Shown here: one piece after another, positions 35,442-44,724 of the stretch
Numbering within the stretch: position 1 is the first letter of the stretch
How the letters are laid out: the number at the start of each line of letters is the position of its first letter
NCBI RefSeq assembly: GCF_900636365.1
Contig: NZ_LR134266.1
Coordinates: 62,001 to 126,000 of the forward strand
Length of the DNA stretch: 64,000 bases
Origin: Streptococcus viridans
Lineage (GTDB): Bacteria; Bacillota; Bacilli; Lactobacillales; Streptococcaceae
Reading direction: 5' to 3'
Position numbers and translations under genes: made by a program
Notes under the pieces: model-generated
The model's database searches: none
The model's input: the letters and a program-made list of their open reading frames with translations, nothing else
Told to the model about the DNA's origin: nothing

Positions 35442-37220
35442 ATGAGTGAAAAAGAAAAAGAATCGCATAAACTTGGCTTACGTGTCGGGTCCAATTTTCA
35501 AGATACTCAAGAGCTACGAAAAGTATTGGAACAATCAATTAGCCGGGAAGAAGAAGTTTTGACTGCTAGTCAACCGGTGGAATCAGAGCAGGACCTGGAA
35601 GAGAGCCAAGTTGATGGAGAAGGGGCCGAAACGGAAGCTTCGACCGAAACTCTAAGTCGCTTATCACGATCTGGTCATCATCGCAAAGAGAAGGTTGAAG
35701 CGAGGCCGAAAGACCAAGAGGATATAGAAGAGACATTAGAAGATCAAGAAGAAAAGTCATTGGGGCGCTATGCTATTAAGCGTCCGGTTCCCTTGTCACT
35801 ACCAATTGCTTTTAGCGTCCTACTCGGGATGGTCCATGTAGCCCTTCCTTTTATCAACTTACTTGCGACCAATCAACAAACTCAGGACTTATATGCTGGT
35901 TGGGCAATTTCTCAAGGTCAAGTTCCCTATGGTCATTTCTTTGGGGTCAATGGTTTGCTCTACTATGGTCTCAGTGGCTTAGGAAGTTTGGTAGGAGGTC
36001 AGGTTCTCCTGGTGGTCTTCCAGATTTTGGCCTACTTTTTTGCTGGGACGAGCCTATATCGGATGGTCAGAAGCCTGGTTGCAAGTGAAAAAATTGCAGG
36101 ACAAGTTCAGCTACTCTTCTACCTTCTTGCTGGGGTGCTTGGATTTGGTGGGAACTATGCTGTCTTTTATGCCCTTCCCTTCCTCTTTAGCTCTATGAAT
36201 TTCATTCTTGCTTATCTAGAGGATGAGAAAACAGACGAATCCTTTGTCGCCTACGGTGCAGGAGCCTGTTTGGCCTTTATGATTGTGCCATGGCTGAGTG
36301 TGATTTTTTATCTGCTAGCTTTTCTGGGATTGACAGCTTATCATGTGAAGCAAAAGAAATTAGCCCATGGCTTCTATCAATTCCTTGCTGCCCTCTTGGG
36401 ATTCTCGCTTCTCTTTTATCCTTTAGGATACATCACCGTGTGGAACGGCTCTTTTGGATATGCAATCCATCAGACCTTGTATAGTCTCCGCTCCCTCCAG
36501 TTTGATGCCGGCCATCTCTTTGCCAACCTAGTTTATTACTGTTTATTGCTGTTGACGCTTGGTTTCGCTTCAGCTTTCGTCATGTCCTTCCGAAAAGTAT
36601 CGACAAGTGGTCAACGTGTGATTCGGTTTATGAGTTGGTTCGGTCTTCTGCTAGTTGTTGCAGTTGTGGTTGGGACACCAGAGCAAGGGGCCTATCAGTT
36701 CCTTAGCCTGTTACCTTTTGGCCTTCCCTTGTTAGCTCTTTGGTTTGCTGGGGATGAGTCGACTTATCAGCGCCGAAAGATGAAGAACAATTCAATCTGG
36801 GACCTTTATTTCTCCAGTCAAGCCTTCCTACCGATTTTGGCAATGGCTTATTTAGTAGGCTATCCAGTTGTGAATCAATTGGTTCTCCAAAACAATCGAA
36901 CTAGTGACCGAAGTGCAATTGCTCAGTATATCAAGAGTCATAGCGATTCCAAAGATACTATCTATGCTTGGGATCAGACAGCTCATCTCTATCAAGAAAG
37001 TGGCCGCTTAGCAGCTTCAGCCCTCCTAACTCCGACTGCCTATATGGGGCCGAGGGAAAATCGAACCAATCTGATCAATCAGATTAAGCAAGCCAAGCCG
37101 AAGTTTATTGTGGTCAATAAGGACCTAGATGTAACGTCTGCTATGCAAAAAGTTTTAACCAAAAATTATGAAAAAGTGAACCAGAAGGGTTCGCAGTACA
37201 CCTTGTACCAATGTAAATAG
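35442..37220 (+). CDS. Large membrane protein, GT-C glycosyltransferase-like
   Basis: A 592-residue protein. The first 125 residues are cytoplasmic, acidic and low in complexity (EEEVLTASQPVESEQ, EETLEDQEEKS). About ten membrane helices follow (about 128-500) and a soluble extracellular end (about 505-592) contains TIYAWDQTAHLYQESGR. The loop DLYAGWAISQGQVPYGHFFG after the first helix resembles the catalytic loop of GT-C mannosyltransferases, which use lipid-linked sugars. Neighbouring nrdD suggests correspondence to the competence-induced Ccs4 locus of pneumococcus, but no cin-box is seen here. The function is not established. Confidence 0.72.
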   Translation: MSEKEKESHKLGLRVGSNFQDTQELRKVLEQSISREEEVLTASQPVESEQDLEESQVDGEGAETEASTETLSRLSRSGHHRKEKVEARPKDQEDIEETLEDQEEKSLGRYAIKRPVPLSLPIAFSVLLGMVHVALPFINLLATNQQTQDLYAGWAISQGQVPYGHFFGVNGLLYYGLSGLGSLVGGQVLLVVFQILAYFFAGTSLYRMVRSLVASEKIAGQVQLLFYLLAGVLGFGGNYAVFYALPFLFSSMNFILAYLEDEKTDESFVAYGAGACLAFMIVPWLSVIFYLLAFLGLTAYHVKQKKLAHGFYQFLAALLGFSLLFYPLGYITVWNGSFGYAIHQTLYSLRSLQFDAGHLFANLVYYCLLLLTLGFASAFVMSFRKVSTSGQRVIRFMSWFGLLLVVAVVVGTPEQGAYQFLSLLPFGLPLLALWFAGDESTYQRRKMKNNSIWDLYFSSQAFLPILAMAYLVGYPVVNQLVLQNNRTSDRSAIAQYIKSHSDSKDTIYAWDQTAHLYQESGRLAASALLTPTAYMGPRENRTNLINQIKQAKPKFIVVNKDLDVTSAMQKVLTKNYEKVNQKGSQYTLYQCK

Positions 37221-37222
37221 AC

Positions 37223-37279
37223 TATCAATATCTTGTGGTTTTGAAATGAAATAACATTTTTTGCCACAAGATATTGATT
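37223..37279. promoter_or_regulatory. Inverted repeat: terminator and/or paired NrdR boxes before nrdD
   Basis: The arms ATCAATATCTTGTGG (37224-37238) and CCACAAGATATTGAT (37264-37278) are perfect complements around a 25-base loop with a T-rich tail, so the stem can end the upstream gene. Each arm also fits the NrdR box (acaCwAtATaTwGtgt) at 11-12 of 16 positions. The boxes are 41 bp apart and touch the -35 region of nrdD. Confidence 0.65.
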
Positions 37280-37301
37280 TTTTATTTTTGAGTGATATAA
37301 T
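37274..37301 (+). promoter_or_regulatory. nrdD promoter
   Basis: TTGATT (37274-37279), a 16-bp spacer and TATAAT (37296-37301). Confidence 0.7.
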
Positions 37302-37345
37302 ATGGGGTGAATTGTAATTGTATAAAAAAGAAAGTGGGCGAGCGT

Positions 37346-39556
37346 ATGATAACGTTACGAGAAGAGCATATCCAAAGTCTCCCCCAACTCTTTGTGGAAA
37401 AGAGAGATGGGCGGAAGGTCAAGTTTGATGTCGATAAAATATACCGTGCTTTGGTTAAGGCGACAGAAGAAGTGACAGGCCTCACTCCAGCCTTGGAAGC
37501 GAAATTAGAAACCGTTACAGACCGGATTGTGGCTGAAATTTTGGAACGCTTCCCTCGTGGCGTGAAAATCTACGAGATTCAAAATGTCGTTGAGCACGAG
37601 TTATTACAAGCCAATGAATATGCGATTGCTGAGAGCTATATTACCTATCGGACTCAGCGGGATTTTGAGCGCTCAAAAGCAACCGATATCAATTTTACGA
37701 TTGGCAAGCTCCTCAACAAGGACCAAGCAGTGGTGAATGAGAACGCCAATAAGGATAGTGATGTCTTCAACACCCAACGTGATTTGACCGCAGGGATCGT
37801 CGGCAAGTCCATTGGTCTCAAAATGTTGCCCAAACACGTAGCCAATGCCCACCAAAAAGGGGATATCCACTACCATGATTTAGACTATAGTCCTTATACT
37901 CCAATGACTAACTGTTGCTTGATCGATTTTGAAGGTATGTTAAAAAATGGCTTTAAGATTGGGAATGCAGAAGTAGAAAGTCCCAAGTCGATCCAAACCG
38001 CAACGGCTCAAATCTCGCAAATCATTGCTAATGTGGCCTCTAGCCAGTACGGTGGTTGCTCAGCAGATCGGATTGATGAAGTCCTGGCTCCTTATGCAGA
38101 GAAGAATTATGACAAACATTTGAAGGAAGCTGAGGAGTGGGTTCTCCCTGAAAAACGTGAGGACTATGCTTGGCAAAAAACGAAAAAAGGCATCTACGAT
38201 GCCATGCAATCATTGGAGTATGAAATCAATACCCTCTTTACCTCCAATGGTCAAACCCCTTTCACCTCGCTGGGCTTCGGGCTAGGGTCTAACCGTTTTG
38301 AACGCGAAATCCAAAAAGCTATTCTGGAGATTCGAATCAAGGGGCTCGGTTCGGAGCACCGGACCGCAATTTTCCCTAAGTTGATTTTTACCTTGAAAAG
38401 AGGTCTCAACTTAGAACCAGATAGTCCCAACTATGACATCAAGCAATTGGCCTTGGAATGTGCGACCAAACGCATGTATCCGGATATCCTCTCATATGAC
38501 AAGATTGTCGAATTGACGGGTTCCTTCAAGGTACCCATGGGGTGTCGTTCTTTCCTCCAAGGGTGGAAGGATGAAAATGGTGTGGAAGTCAATTCTGGCC
38601 GGATGAATCTTGGAGTCGTGACAGTCAATCTTCCTCGAATTGCCTTGGAATCTGAAGGAAATAAAGAGAAATTCTGGGAAATCTTCAATGAGCGGATGAA
38701 TATCGCTGAAGACGCGTTGGTCTATCGGGTAGAGCGGACCAAGGAAGCAACCCCAGCCAACGCACCGATTCTCTATCAGTATGGCGCCTTTGGAAAACGC
38801 TTGGGCAAATACGACCAGGTAGACCAGCTTTTCCGTAACCGTAGAGCGACGATTTCACTCGGCTATATCGGATTGTATGAAGTGGCGACAGTCTTCTATG
38901 GACCTGACTGGGAACAGAATCCAGAAGCCAAACAATTTACAATCGAAATCATTAAGGATATGAAGAAACGGGTCGAAGAATGGTCTGACCAATATGACTA
39001 CCACTTCTCCATTTATTCGACGCCATCAGAAAGCTTGACAGACCGCTTCTGTCGCTTGGATACGGAGAAATTTGGGAAGGTTCCGGATATCACAGACAAG
39101 GAATACTACACCAACAGTTTTCACTACGATGTCCGCAAGAACCCAACCCCATTTGAGAAGCTGGATTTTGAAAAAGTCTATCCAGAAGCTGGAGCGACGG
39201 GTGGCTTTATCCACTATTGTGAGTACCCAGTTCTCCAACAAAATCCAAAAGCCCTTGAGGCGGTTTGGGATTATGCCTATGACCGGGTTGGCTATCTCGG
39301 AACCAATACACCAATTGACCGTTGCTACAAGTGTGACTTTGAAGGGGACTTCACACCAACCGAGCGGGGGTTCACTTGCCCAAACTGTGGCAATAGTGAT
39401 CCTAAAACAGTAGACGTTGTTAAACGGACCTGTGGCTATCTTGGAAACCCACAAGCTCGCCCCATGGTTAATGGACGCCACAAGGAAATTGCTGCACGTG
39501 TCAAACACATGAATGGGTCCACGATCAAATCAGCTGGACACCAAGTGACAGATTAG
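37346..39556 (+). CDS. nrdD: Anaerobic ribonucleoside-triphosphate reductase
   Basis: A 736-residue glycyl-radical enzyme that makes dNTPs without oxygen, using formate. An ATP-cone domain covers about residues 15-105 (VEKRDGRKVKFDVDKIYRAL). The active-site region has YTPMTNCCLIDFEGML and QTATAQISQIIANVASSQYGG. The C-terminal zinc site is CYKCDFEGDF...CPNCGNSD, and the glycyl radical motif is RTCGYLG. The start at 37346 is chosen by family length; the ribosome binding site there is poor (GTGGGCGAG). NrdG, encoded downstream, generates the radical. Confidence 0.96.
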   Translation: MITLREEHIQSLPQLFVEKRDGRKVKFDVDKIYRALVKATEEVTGLTPALEAKLETVTDRIVAEILERFPRGVKIYEIQNVVEHELLQANEYAIAESYITYRTQRDFERSKATDINFTIGKLLNKDQAVVNENANKDSDVFNTQRDLTAGIVGKSIGLKMLPKHVANAHQKGDIHYHDLDYSPYTPMTNCCLIDFEGMLKNGFKIGNAEVESPKSIQTATAQISQIIANVASSQYGGCSADRIDEVLAPYAEKNYDKHLKEAEEWVLPEKREDYAWQKTKKGIYDAMQSLEYEINTLFTSNGQTPFTSLGFGLGSNRFEREIQKAILEIRIKGLGSEHRTAIFPKLIFTLKRGLNLEPDSPNYDIKQLALECATKRMYPDILSYDKIVELTGSFKVPMGCRSFLQGWKDENGVEVNSGRMNLGVVTVNLPRIALESEGNKEKFWEIFNERMNIAEDALVYRVERTKEATPANAPILYQYGAFGKRLGKYDQVDQLFRNRRATISLGYIGLYEVATVFYGPDWEQNPEAKQFTIEIIKDMKKRVEEWSDQYDYHFSIYSTPSESLTDRFCRLDTEKFGKVPDITDKEYYTNSFHYDVRKNPTPFEKLDFEKVYPEAGATGGFIHYCEYPVLQQNPKALEAVWDYAYDRVGYLGTNTPIDRCYKCDFEGDFTPTERGFTCPNCGNSDPKTVDVVKRTCGYLGNPQARPMVNGRHKEIAARVKHMNGSTIKSAGHQVTD

Positions 39557-39568
39557 AAAAGGAAGATT

Positions 39569-39709
39569 ATGGGAAAATACCAATTAGACGATAAGGGCAA
39601 GGCTCAGGTACAACGATTCCACGAAAAACATTCGACAGGCGGAATCAATAAAAAAGATCGAGTAGCCAGCCTAAGAGAGCAATTTTTAAACAAGAACAAG
39701 AAAAAGTGA
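39569..39709 (+). CDS. 46-residue conserved peptide between nrdD and nrdG
   Basis: A short basic protein (starts MGKYQLDDKGKAQVQRFHEK, ends in NKNKKK) with AAAGGAAG before its ATG, 12 bases after nrdD. A protein of this size is found at the same place in pneumococcus (SP_0203 type). It may be helical and nucleic-acid or protein binding; the function is unknown. It was too short for a standard size cut-off. Confidence 0.8.
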   Translation: MGKYQLDDKGKAQVQRFHEKHSTGGINKKDRVASLREQFLNKNKKK

Positions 39710-39746
39710 GAGTCCGCTCTCGCTTTTCTCGTATGGGGAGGTAAAG

Positions 39747-40247
39747 ATGGAATTACGCAGACCGACTTTAGCAGATAAAGAAACCATTCTAAAGATGATG
39801 GCAGAGTTCGAAGAGACCCGATCGGCCCACGACGGCGGATTTTGGGATGCGGAAGCTTTTGTTTACGAAGCCTGGTTGGAAAGTAATCGTGACATGGAAA
39901 TGGGGCTAGGAATTCCGGAAGGTTGGGTGCCTGCTGTTCAGTTAGTCGCTTTTGCAAGAGACGGTCAAGCGGTTGGCTTTCTCAATCTGCGCTTGCGCCT
40001 GAGTGCTTATCTCCTGGAGGAGGGTGGCCATATTGGCTATTCCATCCGACCGTCTGAAAGAGGCAAAGGCTACGCAAAAGAGTCCCTCCGCCAAGGCTTA
40101 GAAGTTGCTAAGGGAAAGAATATCCATCGTGCTCTCCTTACTTGTAGCACGGAGAATCCGGCTAGTCGAGCGGTCATCTTAGCTAATGGTGGCCAGTTGG
40201 AGGATGTTCGAAATGGAACGGAGCGCTATTGGATAGAGTTGGAGTAG
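39747..40247 (+). CDS. GNAT-family N-acetyltransferase
   Basis: A 166-residue acetyltransferase with the acetyl-CoA loop IRPSERGKGYAKESL near residue 100 and ASRAVILANGGQLED near 135. It is part of the nrdD-nrdG operon, as in pneumococcus (SP_0204 type), with GGGGAGGT before the ATG and only 4 bases before nrdG. The substrate is unknown. Confidence 0.9.
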   Translation: MELRRPTLADKETILKMMAEFEETRSAHDGGFWDAEAFVYEAWLESNRDMEMGLGIPEGWVPAVQLVAFARDGQAVGFLNLRLRLSAYLLEEGGHIGYSIRPSERGKGYAKESLRQGLEVAKGKNIHRALLTCSTENPASRAVILANGGQLEDVRNGTERYWIELE

Positions 40248-40251
40248 AAGG

Positions 40252-40848
40252 ATGACATGGAATACACCAAAACCAGGCGAGTGGAAGAGTGAAGAACTGA
40301 GTCAAGGGCGCATCATCGACTACAAGGCCTTTAACTTTGTGGATGGCGAAGGAGTGCGCAACTCCCTCTACGTAGCAGGTTGCATGTTTCACTGTGAGGG
40401 CTGTTACAATGTAGCGACCTGGTCTTTCAAGGCAGGCATTCCCTACACCAAAGAGTTGGAAGAGCAGATTATGGCAGATTTGGCCCAACCCTATGTTCAG
40501 GGCCTGACATTGCTTGGTGGGGAACCTTTTCTCAACACCGGCATCCTGCTGCCCTTGGTTAAGCGGGTAAAAAGAGAGTTGCCGGAAAAAGATATTTGGT
40601 CATGGACCGGCTATACCTGGGAAGAAATGATGCTGGAGACGCCGGACAAACTAGAACTGCTTTCGCTGATTGATATTCTGGTCGATGGGCGCTATGATAA
40701 GAGCAAACGCAACCTCATGTTGCAGTTTCGTGGTTCTTCCAATCAGCGGATCATTGATGTTCAAAAATCCCTCAAAGAAGGAAAAGTCGTTATCTGGGAC
40801 AAGCTCAATGATGGCAAGGATTCCTATGAGCAAGTAAAAAGAGACTAG
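40252..40848 (+). CDS. nrdG: Anaerobic ribonucleotide reductase activating protein
   Basis: A 198-residue radical SAM enzyme that puts the glycyl radical on NrdD. The Fe-S motif CxxxCxxC is in GCMFHCEGCYN (around residues 43-50), followed by LTLLGGEPFLN, the SAM-binding GGE motif. It is encoded 4 bases after the GNAT gene. Length is typical. Confidence 0.95.
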   Translation: MTWNTPKPGEWKSEELSQGRIIDYKAFNFVDGEGVRNSLYVAGCMFHCEGCYNVATWSFKAGIPYTKELEEQIMADLAQPYVQGLTLLGGEPFLNTGILLPLVKRVKRELPEKDIWSWTGYTWEEMMLETPDKLELLSLIDILVDGRYDKSKRNLMLQFRGSSNQRIIDVQKSLKEGKVVIWDKLNDGKDSYEQVKRD

Positions 40849-40966
40849 CAAGACTCGGTCAGCAAATGAATCCATTAAGAGAAGTTTTCGTTGATTTTCA
40901 GTTTGCAAGAAATGGCCTCTTTTTTCAGACAATTTCATTCTCACTGACAAAATTCACAAGGATTCA

Positions 40967-41016
40967 TGGTATAATAGAATAGATTGTACGAAAGTTAGAG
41001 TGATCCAACTCGTACA
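40967..41016 (+). promoter_or_regulatory. thrC promoter and leader inverted repeat
   Basis: Extended -10 TGGTATAAT (40967-40975). Just downstream TGTACGA (40985) and TCGTACA (41010) form a 7-bp inverted repeat in the predicted leader. No T-box motif is seen. Confidence 0.6.
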
Positions 41017-41043
41017 TTTAAGGAACAGAATGAGGAAATGTAC

Positions 41044-42528
41044 ATGACATTAGTTTATCAATCAACGCGTGATGCGAAAAATACCGTAACAGCTAGCCAA
41101 GCGATTTTGCAAGGTTTGGCAACAGATGGCGGTTTGTTTACTCCAGTTAGCTATCCAAAGGTAGATTTGGATTTTGACACATTGAAAGACGCTTCTTACC
41201 AAGAAGTAGCTAAGCTTGTCTTGTCAGCTTTCTTGGATGACTTTACAGCAGAAGAGTTGGACTACTGTATCACCAACGCCTATGACAGCAAGTTTGATAC
41301 GCCAGCCATTGCTCCTCTTGTGAAACTTGATGGGCAATACAACTTGGAATTGTTCCACGGTTCAACCATTGCCTTTAAGGATATGGCCTTGTCTATCTTG
41401 CCCTACTTTATGACAACAGCTGCCAAGAAACATGGCTTGGAAAACAAGATTGTCATCTTGACAGCGACATCTGGAGATACTGGGAAAGCTGCTATGGCAG
41501 GTTTTGCGGATGTACCAGGAACTGAAATTATCGTCTTTTATCCAAAAGACGGTGTCAGCAAGGTCCAAGAGTTGCAAATGACCACTCAAACGGGCGAAAA
41601 TACCCATGTCATCGCCATTAATGGAAACTTTGACGATGCCCAAACCAATGTGAAACATATGTTCAATGATGTGGCTCTTCGTGAGAAATTGGCAGCCAAC
41701 AAGCTTCAGTTCTCATCAGCTAATTCTATGAATATCGGTCGTTTGGTCCCACAGATTGTCTATTATGTTTATGCCTACGCTCAGCTTGTTAAAACTGGCG
41801 AAATTAAGGCTGGTGACAAGGTTAACTTTACTGTTCCAACAGGAAACTTTGGAAATATCTTAGCTGCCTTTTACGCAAAACAAATCGGCCTACCAGTCGG
41901 CAAGTTGATCTGTGCTTCAAATGACAACAATGTCTTGACAGACTTCTTTAAAACTCGTGTCTATGACAAGAAGCGTGAGTTCAAGGTAACCACTAGTCCA
42001 TCTATGGATATCTTAGTATCTTCAAACTTGGAGCGTTTGATTTTCCATCTTTTGGGAAATGATGCGGTTAAGACAGCTGAACTCATGACTGCCTTGAATA
42101 CGCAAGGTCAGTATGAGTTGACAGATTTTGATGAAGAAATCCTTGACCTTTTTGCAGCAGCATATGCGACGGAAGCAGAAACAGCAGCAGAAATCAAGCG
42201 TGTTTATGAGTCAGATGCTTATATTGAGGATCCTCATACAGCAGTTGCTTCAGCCGTATATAAAAAATACCAAGCAGCGACAGGTGATGTGGCTAAGACC
42301 GTGATTGCTTCAACAGCTAGTCCATATAAATTCCCAGTCGTTGCAGTAGAAGCTGTAACAGGGAAATCAGGCTTGACTGACTTTGAAGCTTTGGCTCAGT
42401 TGCACGAAATTTCAGGAGTGACAGTGCCACCAGCAGTTGATGGCCTCGAAACAGCTCCAGTTCGTCACAAGACAACTGTTGCGGCAACAGATATGCAGGC
42501 AGCAGTAGAATCTTATTTAGGACTTTAA
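41044..42528 (+). CDS. thrC: Threonine synthase
   Basis: A 494-residue PLP enzyme that converts O-phosphohomoserine to threonine. The PLP lysine is in GSTIAFKDMALS; the phosphate-binding glycine-rich loop follows in TATSGDTGKAAMAG. The long form with an N-terminal extension is typical of streptococci. The start at 41044 was chosen because GAGGAA lies 6-7 bases before it; ATG 41038 overlaps that site. Confidence 0.96.
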   Translation: MTLVYQSTRDAKNTVTASQAILQGLATDGGLFTPVSYPKVDLDFDTLKDASYQEVAKLVLSAFLDDFTAEELDYCITNAYDSKFDTPAIAPLVKLDGQYNLELFHGSTIAFKDMALSILPYFMTTAAKKHGLENKIVILTATSGDTGKAAMAGFADVPGTEIIVFYPKDGVSKVQELQMTTQTGENTHVIAINGNFDDAQTNVKHMFNDVALREKLAANKLQFSSANSMNIGRLVPQIVYYVYAYAQLVKTGEIKAGDKVNFTVPTGNFGNILAAFYAKQIGLPVGKLICASNDNNVLTDFFKTRVYDKKREFKVTTSPSMDILVSSNLERLIFHLLGNDAVKTAELMTALNTQGQYELTDFDEEILDLFAAAYATEAETAAEIKRVYESDAYIEDPHTAVASAVYKKYQAATGDVAKTVIASTASPYKFPVVAVEAVTGKSGLTDFEALAQLHEISGVTVPPAVDGLETAPVRHKTTVAATDMQAAVESYLGL

Positions 42529-42540
42529 AAGAGAGGAAGT

Positions 42541-42573
42541 AAACTCGGTTGGGAAACTAACTGAGTTTCTTTT
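42541..42573 (+). terminator. Terminator after thrC
   Basis: AAACTC(g)GTT / AAC(t)GAGTTT stem followed by CTTTT. Confidence 0.75.
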
Positions 42574-42588
42574 CATCAGGAGGAAAGT

Positions 42589-43872
42589 GTGTCTCGTCAA
42601 CAACAAATGGATCGACAAATTTTAAGGATTGCCCTCCCTGCTATCGGAGAAAATTTCTTGCAAATGCTCATGGGGATGGTAGATAGCTACTTGGTTGCTC
42701 AGTTGGGTTTAGTCGCTGTCTCGGGTGTATCCGTCGCAGGCAATATCATTACGATTTACCAAGCTATTTTTATCGCTCTTGGAGCAGCGGTTGTGAGTCT
42801 CTTGTCCAAAAGTATGGGACAAAAAAATCGGCAGGCCATAGCTCGTCAAGCCACTGAGTCTATCAAAGTAACGGTTTTAATAAGTCTTGTTTTAGGTACT
42901 TTATCCCTCTGCTTTGGCAAGGAATTGATTTCCCTCTTGGGGGTTGAAGCAGCAGTTGCAGAAGCAGGAGGGATTTACTTATCTCTTGTCGGAGGAAGTA
43001 TTTTGCTTTTGGGGCTGATGACGACTTTTGGAGCCCTAGTCCGTGTGGCCCACAATCCGCGAGTACCTATGTATGTCAGTTTGTTGACCAATGTTTTAAA
43101 TGCTCTGCTATCGAGCATCTTGATATTTGTTTTTGGGCTAGGCATCGCTGGGGCTGCCTTAGGAACGGTTCTCTCTCGCTTATTAGGGACTTACTTGCTC
43201 TGGCGTCAGGTTCAACTTCCCTTCGCTCCTTTTCGTTGGGGATTGGATCGAGACTTGTTATCCCTTGCCTTACCTGCTGCTGGTGAACGCCTCATGATGC
43301 GAGCAGGGGATATTGTTATCATTGCTATGGTCGCTGTTTTTGGTACAAGAGCAGTAGCTGGGAATGCCATTGGGGAAGTCTTGACCCAGTTCAACTATAT
43401 GCCGGCTTTTGGGATTGCGACAGCGACAGTCATGTTGGTCGCCAAAAATTTGGGACAGAATGATTGGCAAGGGATCAAGCAAATCACCAGTCGGAGTTTC
43501 TGGCTCTCCTTTCTCTCCATGTTTCCCCTCGCCCTTACTATTTTCTTATTTGGCAGCCCTTTAACAGCCCTTTACACCAAGGATTCAGGAGCTCTTGCCG
43601 CTTCCTTATCCGTCATTTTGTTCTCCTTGCTTGGAACGCCTCTGACAGCTGGAACGGTCATCTATACGGCTGTCTGGCAAGGTCTGGGTAACGCCCGCCT
43701 TCCTTTTTATGCGACCACGATCGGCATGTGGGTGATTCGGATTGGCTCAGGTTATCTGATGGGAGTTATCCTCGGTTGGGGCTTGCCAGGTATTTGGGCA
43801 GGTACCCTCTTGGATAATGGTTTTCGCTGGTTTTTCTTAAAAACGCTCTATCATCGGACATGGAAGGAATAA
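42589..43872 (+). CDS. MATE-family efflux pump
   Basis: A 427-residue membrane protein with twelve predicted helices in two related halves; the first helix region (RIALPAIGENFLQMLMGMVDSYLVAQLG) and its counterpart near residue 225 (LSLALPAAGERLMMRAGDIVI) mark the DinF/NorM superfamily. It probably exports drugs or metabolites using Na+ or H+. It starts at GTG with AGGAGG just upstream and is 5 bases from the HAD gene. Confidence 0.9.
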   Translation: MSRQQQMDRQILRIALPAIGENFLQMLMGMVDSYLVAQLGLVAVSGVSVAGNIITIYQAIFIALGAAVVSLLSKSMGQKNRQAIARQATESIKVTVLISLVLGTLSLCFGKELISLLGVEAAVAEAGGIYLSLVGGSILLLGLMTTFGALVRVAHNPRVPMYVSLLTNVLNALLSSILIFVFGLGIAGAALGTVLSRLLGTYLLWRQVQLPFAPFRWGLDRDLLSLALPAAGERLMMRAGDIVIIAMVAVFGTRAVAGNAIGEVLTQFNYMPAFGIATATVMLVAKNLGQNDWQGIKQITSRSFWLSFLSMFPLALTIFLFGSPLTALYTKDSGALAASLSVILFSLLGTPLTAGTVIYTAVWQGLGNARLPFYATTIGMWVIRIGSGYLMGVILGWGLPGIWAGTLLDNGFRWFFLKTLYHRTWKE

Positions 43873-43877
43873 AACTT

Positions 43878-44501
43878 ATGACACGAGCTTTTATTTGGGA
43901 TTTGGATGGAACTCTTTTGGATTCTTATGAAGCTATTTTAGATGGGATTGCTGAGACTTATGCCTATTACTCTCTGGACTTTGACCGGGAAGCGGTCCAT
44001 GCTTTTATTCTTCAACAATCTGTCCAGTCTTTGCTTGAAGACGTTGCTAGAGAACATGGCTTGGATGCGGAGGAGATGAATCGTTATCGTGCTTCTAGCT
44101 TACGTGAGAAAAACGCCCAAGTTCATCTGATGCAGGGGGCTAGAGACATTCTAGCTTGGGCTAAAGAGGAAGGAATTACCCAATTTGTCTATACCCACAA
44201 GGGGAAGAATGCTTACCCAATTCTGGATGATTTAGGGATCCTATCCTATTTCCAAGAGATTGTCACAACGGACAATGGTTTTAGGAGAAAACCAGATCCA
44301 GAAGGAGTCGATTATCTAGTGGATAAGTATCAACTGGATCGGAGCGAGACCTATTATATTGGAGATCGAACCTTGGATGTTGATCTGGCAGACAATGCAG
44401 GAATCGGGAGTATTAATTTTTTGAATTACAAGCCGGATGTCAATCATGCGATTCGTCATTTGGATGACATTCGCCTCTATTTTGAAGAAGAAAAAAGTTA
44501 A
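43878..44501 (+). CDS. HAD-superfamily hydrolase, phosphoglycolate phosphatase-like
   Basis: A 207-residue phosphatase. HAD motif I is WDLDGTLLDSYEA with the nucleophile Asp; motif II is FVYTHKG; motif III/IV is in RRKPDPEG and YIGDRTLDVDLADNAG. A four-helix cap follows motif I, as in subfamily IA. ATG 43878 is used because GGAAGGA stands upstream and overlaps the end of the MATE gene. The substrate is unknown. Confidence 0.88.
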   Translation: MTRAFIWDLDGTLLDSYEAILDGIAETYAYYSLDFDREAVHAFILQQSVQSLLEDVAREHGLDAEEMNRYRASSLREKNAQVHLMQGARDILAWAKEEGITQFVYTHKGKNAYPILDDLGILSYFQEIVTTDNGFRRKPDPEGVDYLVDKYQLDRSETYYIGDRTLDVDLADNAGIGSINFLNYKPDVNHAIRHLDDIRLYFEEEKS

Positions 44502-44589
44502 CTTATTTAACAAAGCTAGGCTTCTTTGTTGCTGGAATGGCGCTATGAAAAGAATCCGTAAACAATTTGTTTTGGAAATGAAATAATTC

Positions 44590-44606
44590 CTTAAGAAATC
44601 TTTAAG
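44590..44606 (+). promoter_or_regulatory. CiaR binding site
   Basis: CTTAAG-AAATC-TTTAAG, one base from the consensus TTTAAG-N5-TTTAAG, placed exactly 10 bp before TATAAT (44617-44622). Confidence 0.9.
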
Positions 44607-44628
44607 ATAAATCCGATATAATAAAACC

Positions 44629-44724
44629 ATAAACAAAGACCTCCTAACTTTGTTTATGAAATCCTAAAACTTTTCTTTTTCATAATAATCTCCCTAAAAG
44701 GCCACCAAATCCGGTGGTCTTTTA
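44629..44724 (+). ncRNA. CiaR-dependent small RNA (csRNA), copy 2
   Basis: The predicted RNA of about 96 bases starts with a perfect 10-bp hairpin (ATAAACAAAG / CTTTGTTTAT) that shows ACCTCCTAA, an anti-Shine-Dalgarno sequence, in its loop. A single-stranded stretch with CATAATAATCTCCC follows, then the terminator AAAAGGCCACC / GGTGGTCTTTT. The design matches the csRNAs of pneumococcus. The sequence is shared with the RNA on the minus strand at 26365-26459. Confidence 0.88.
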
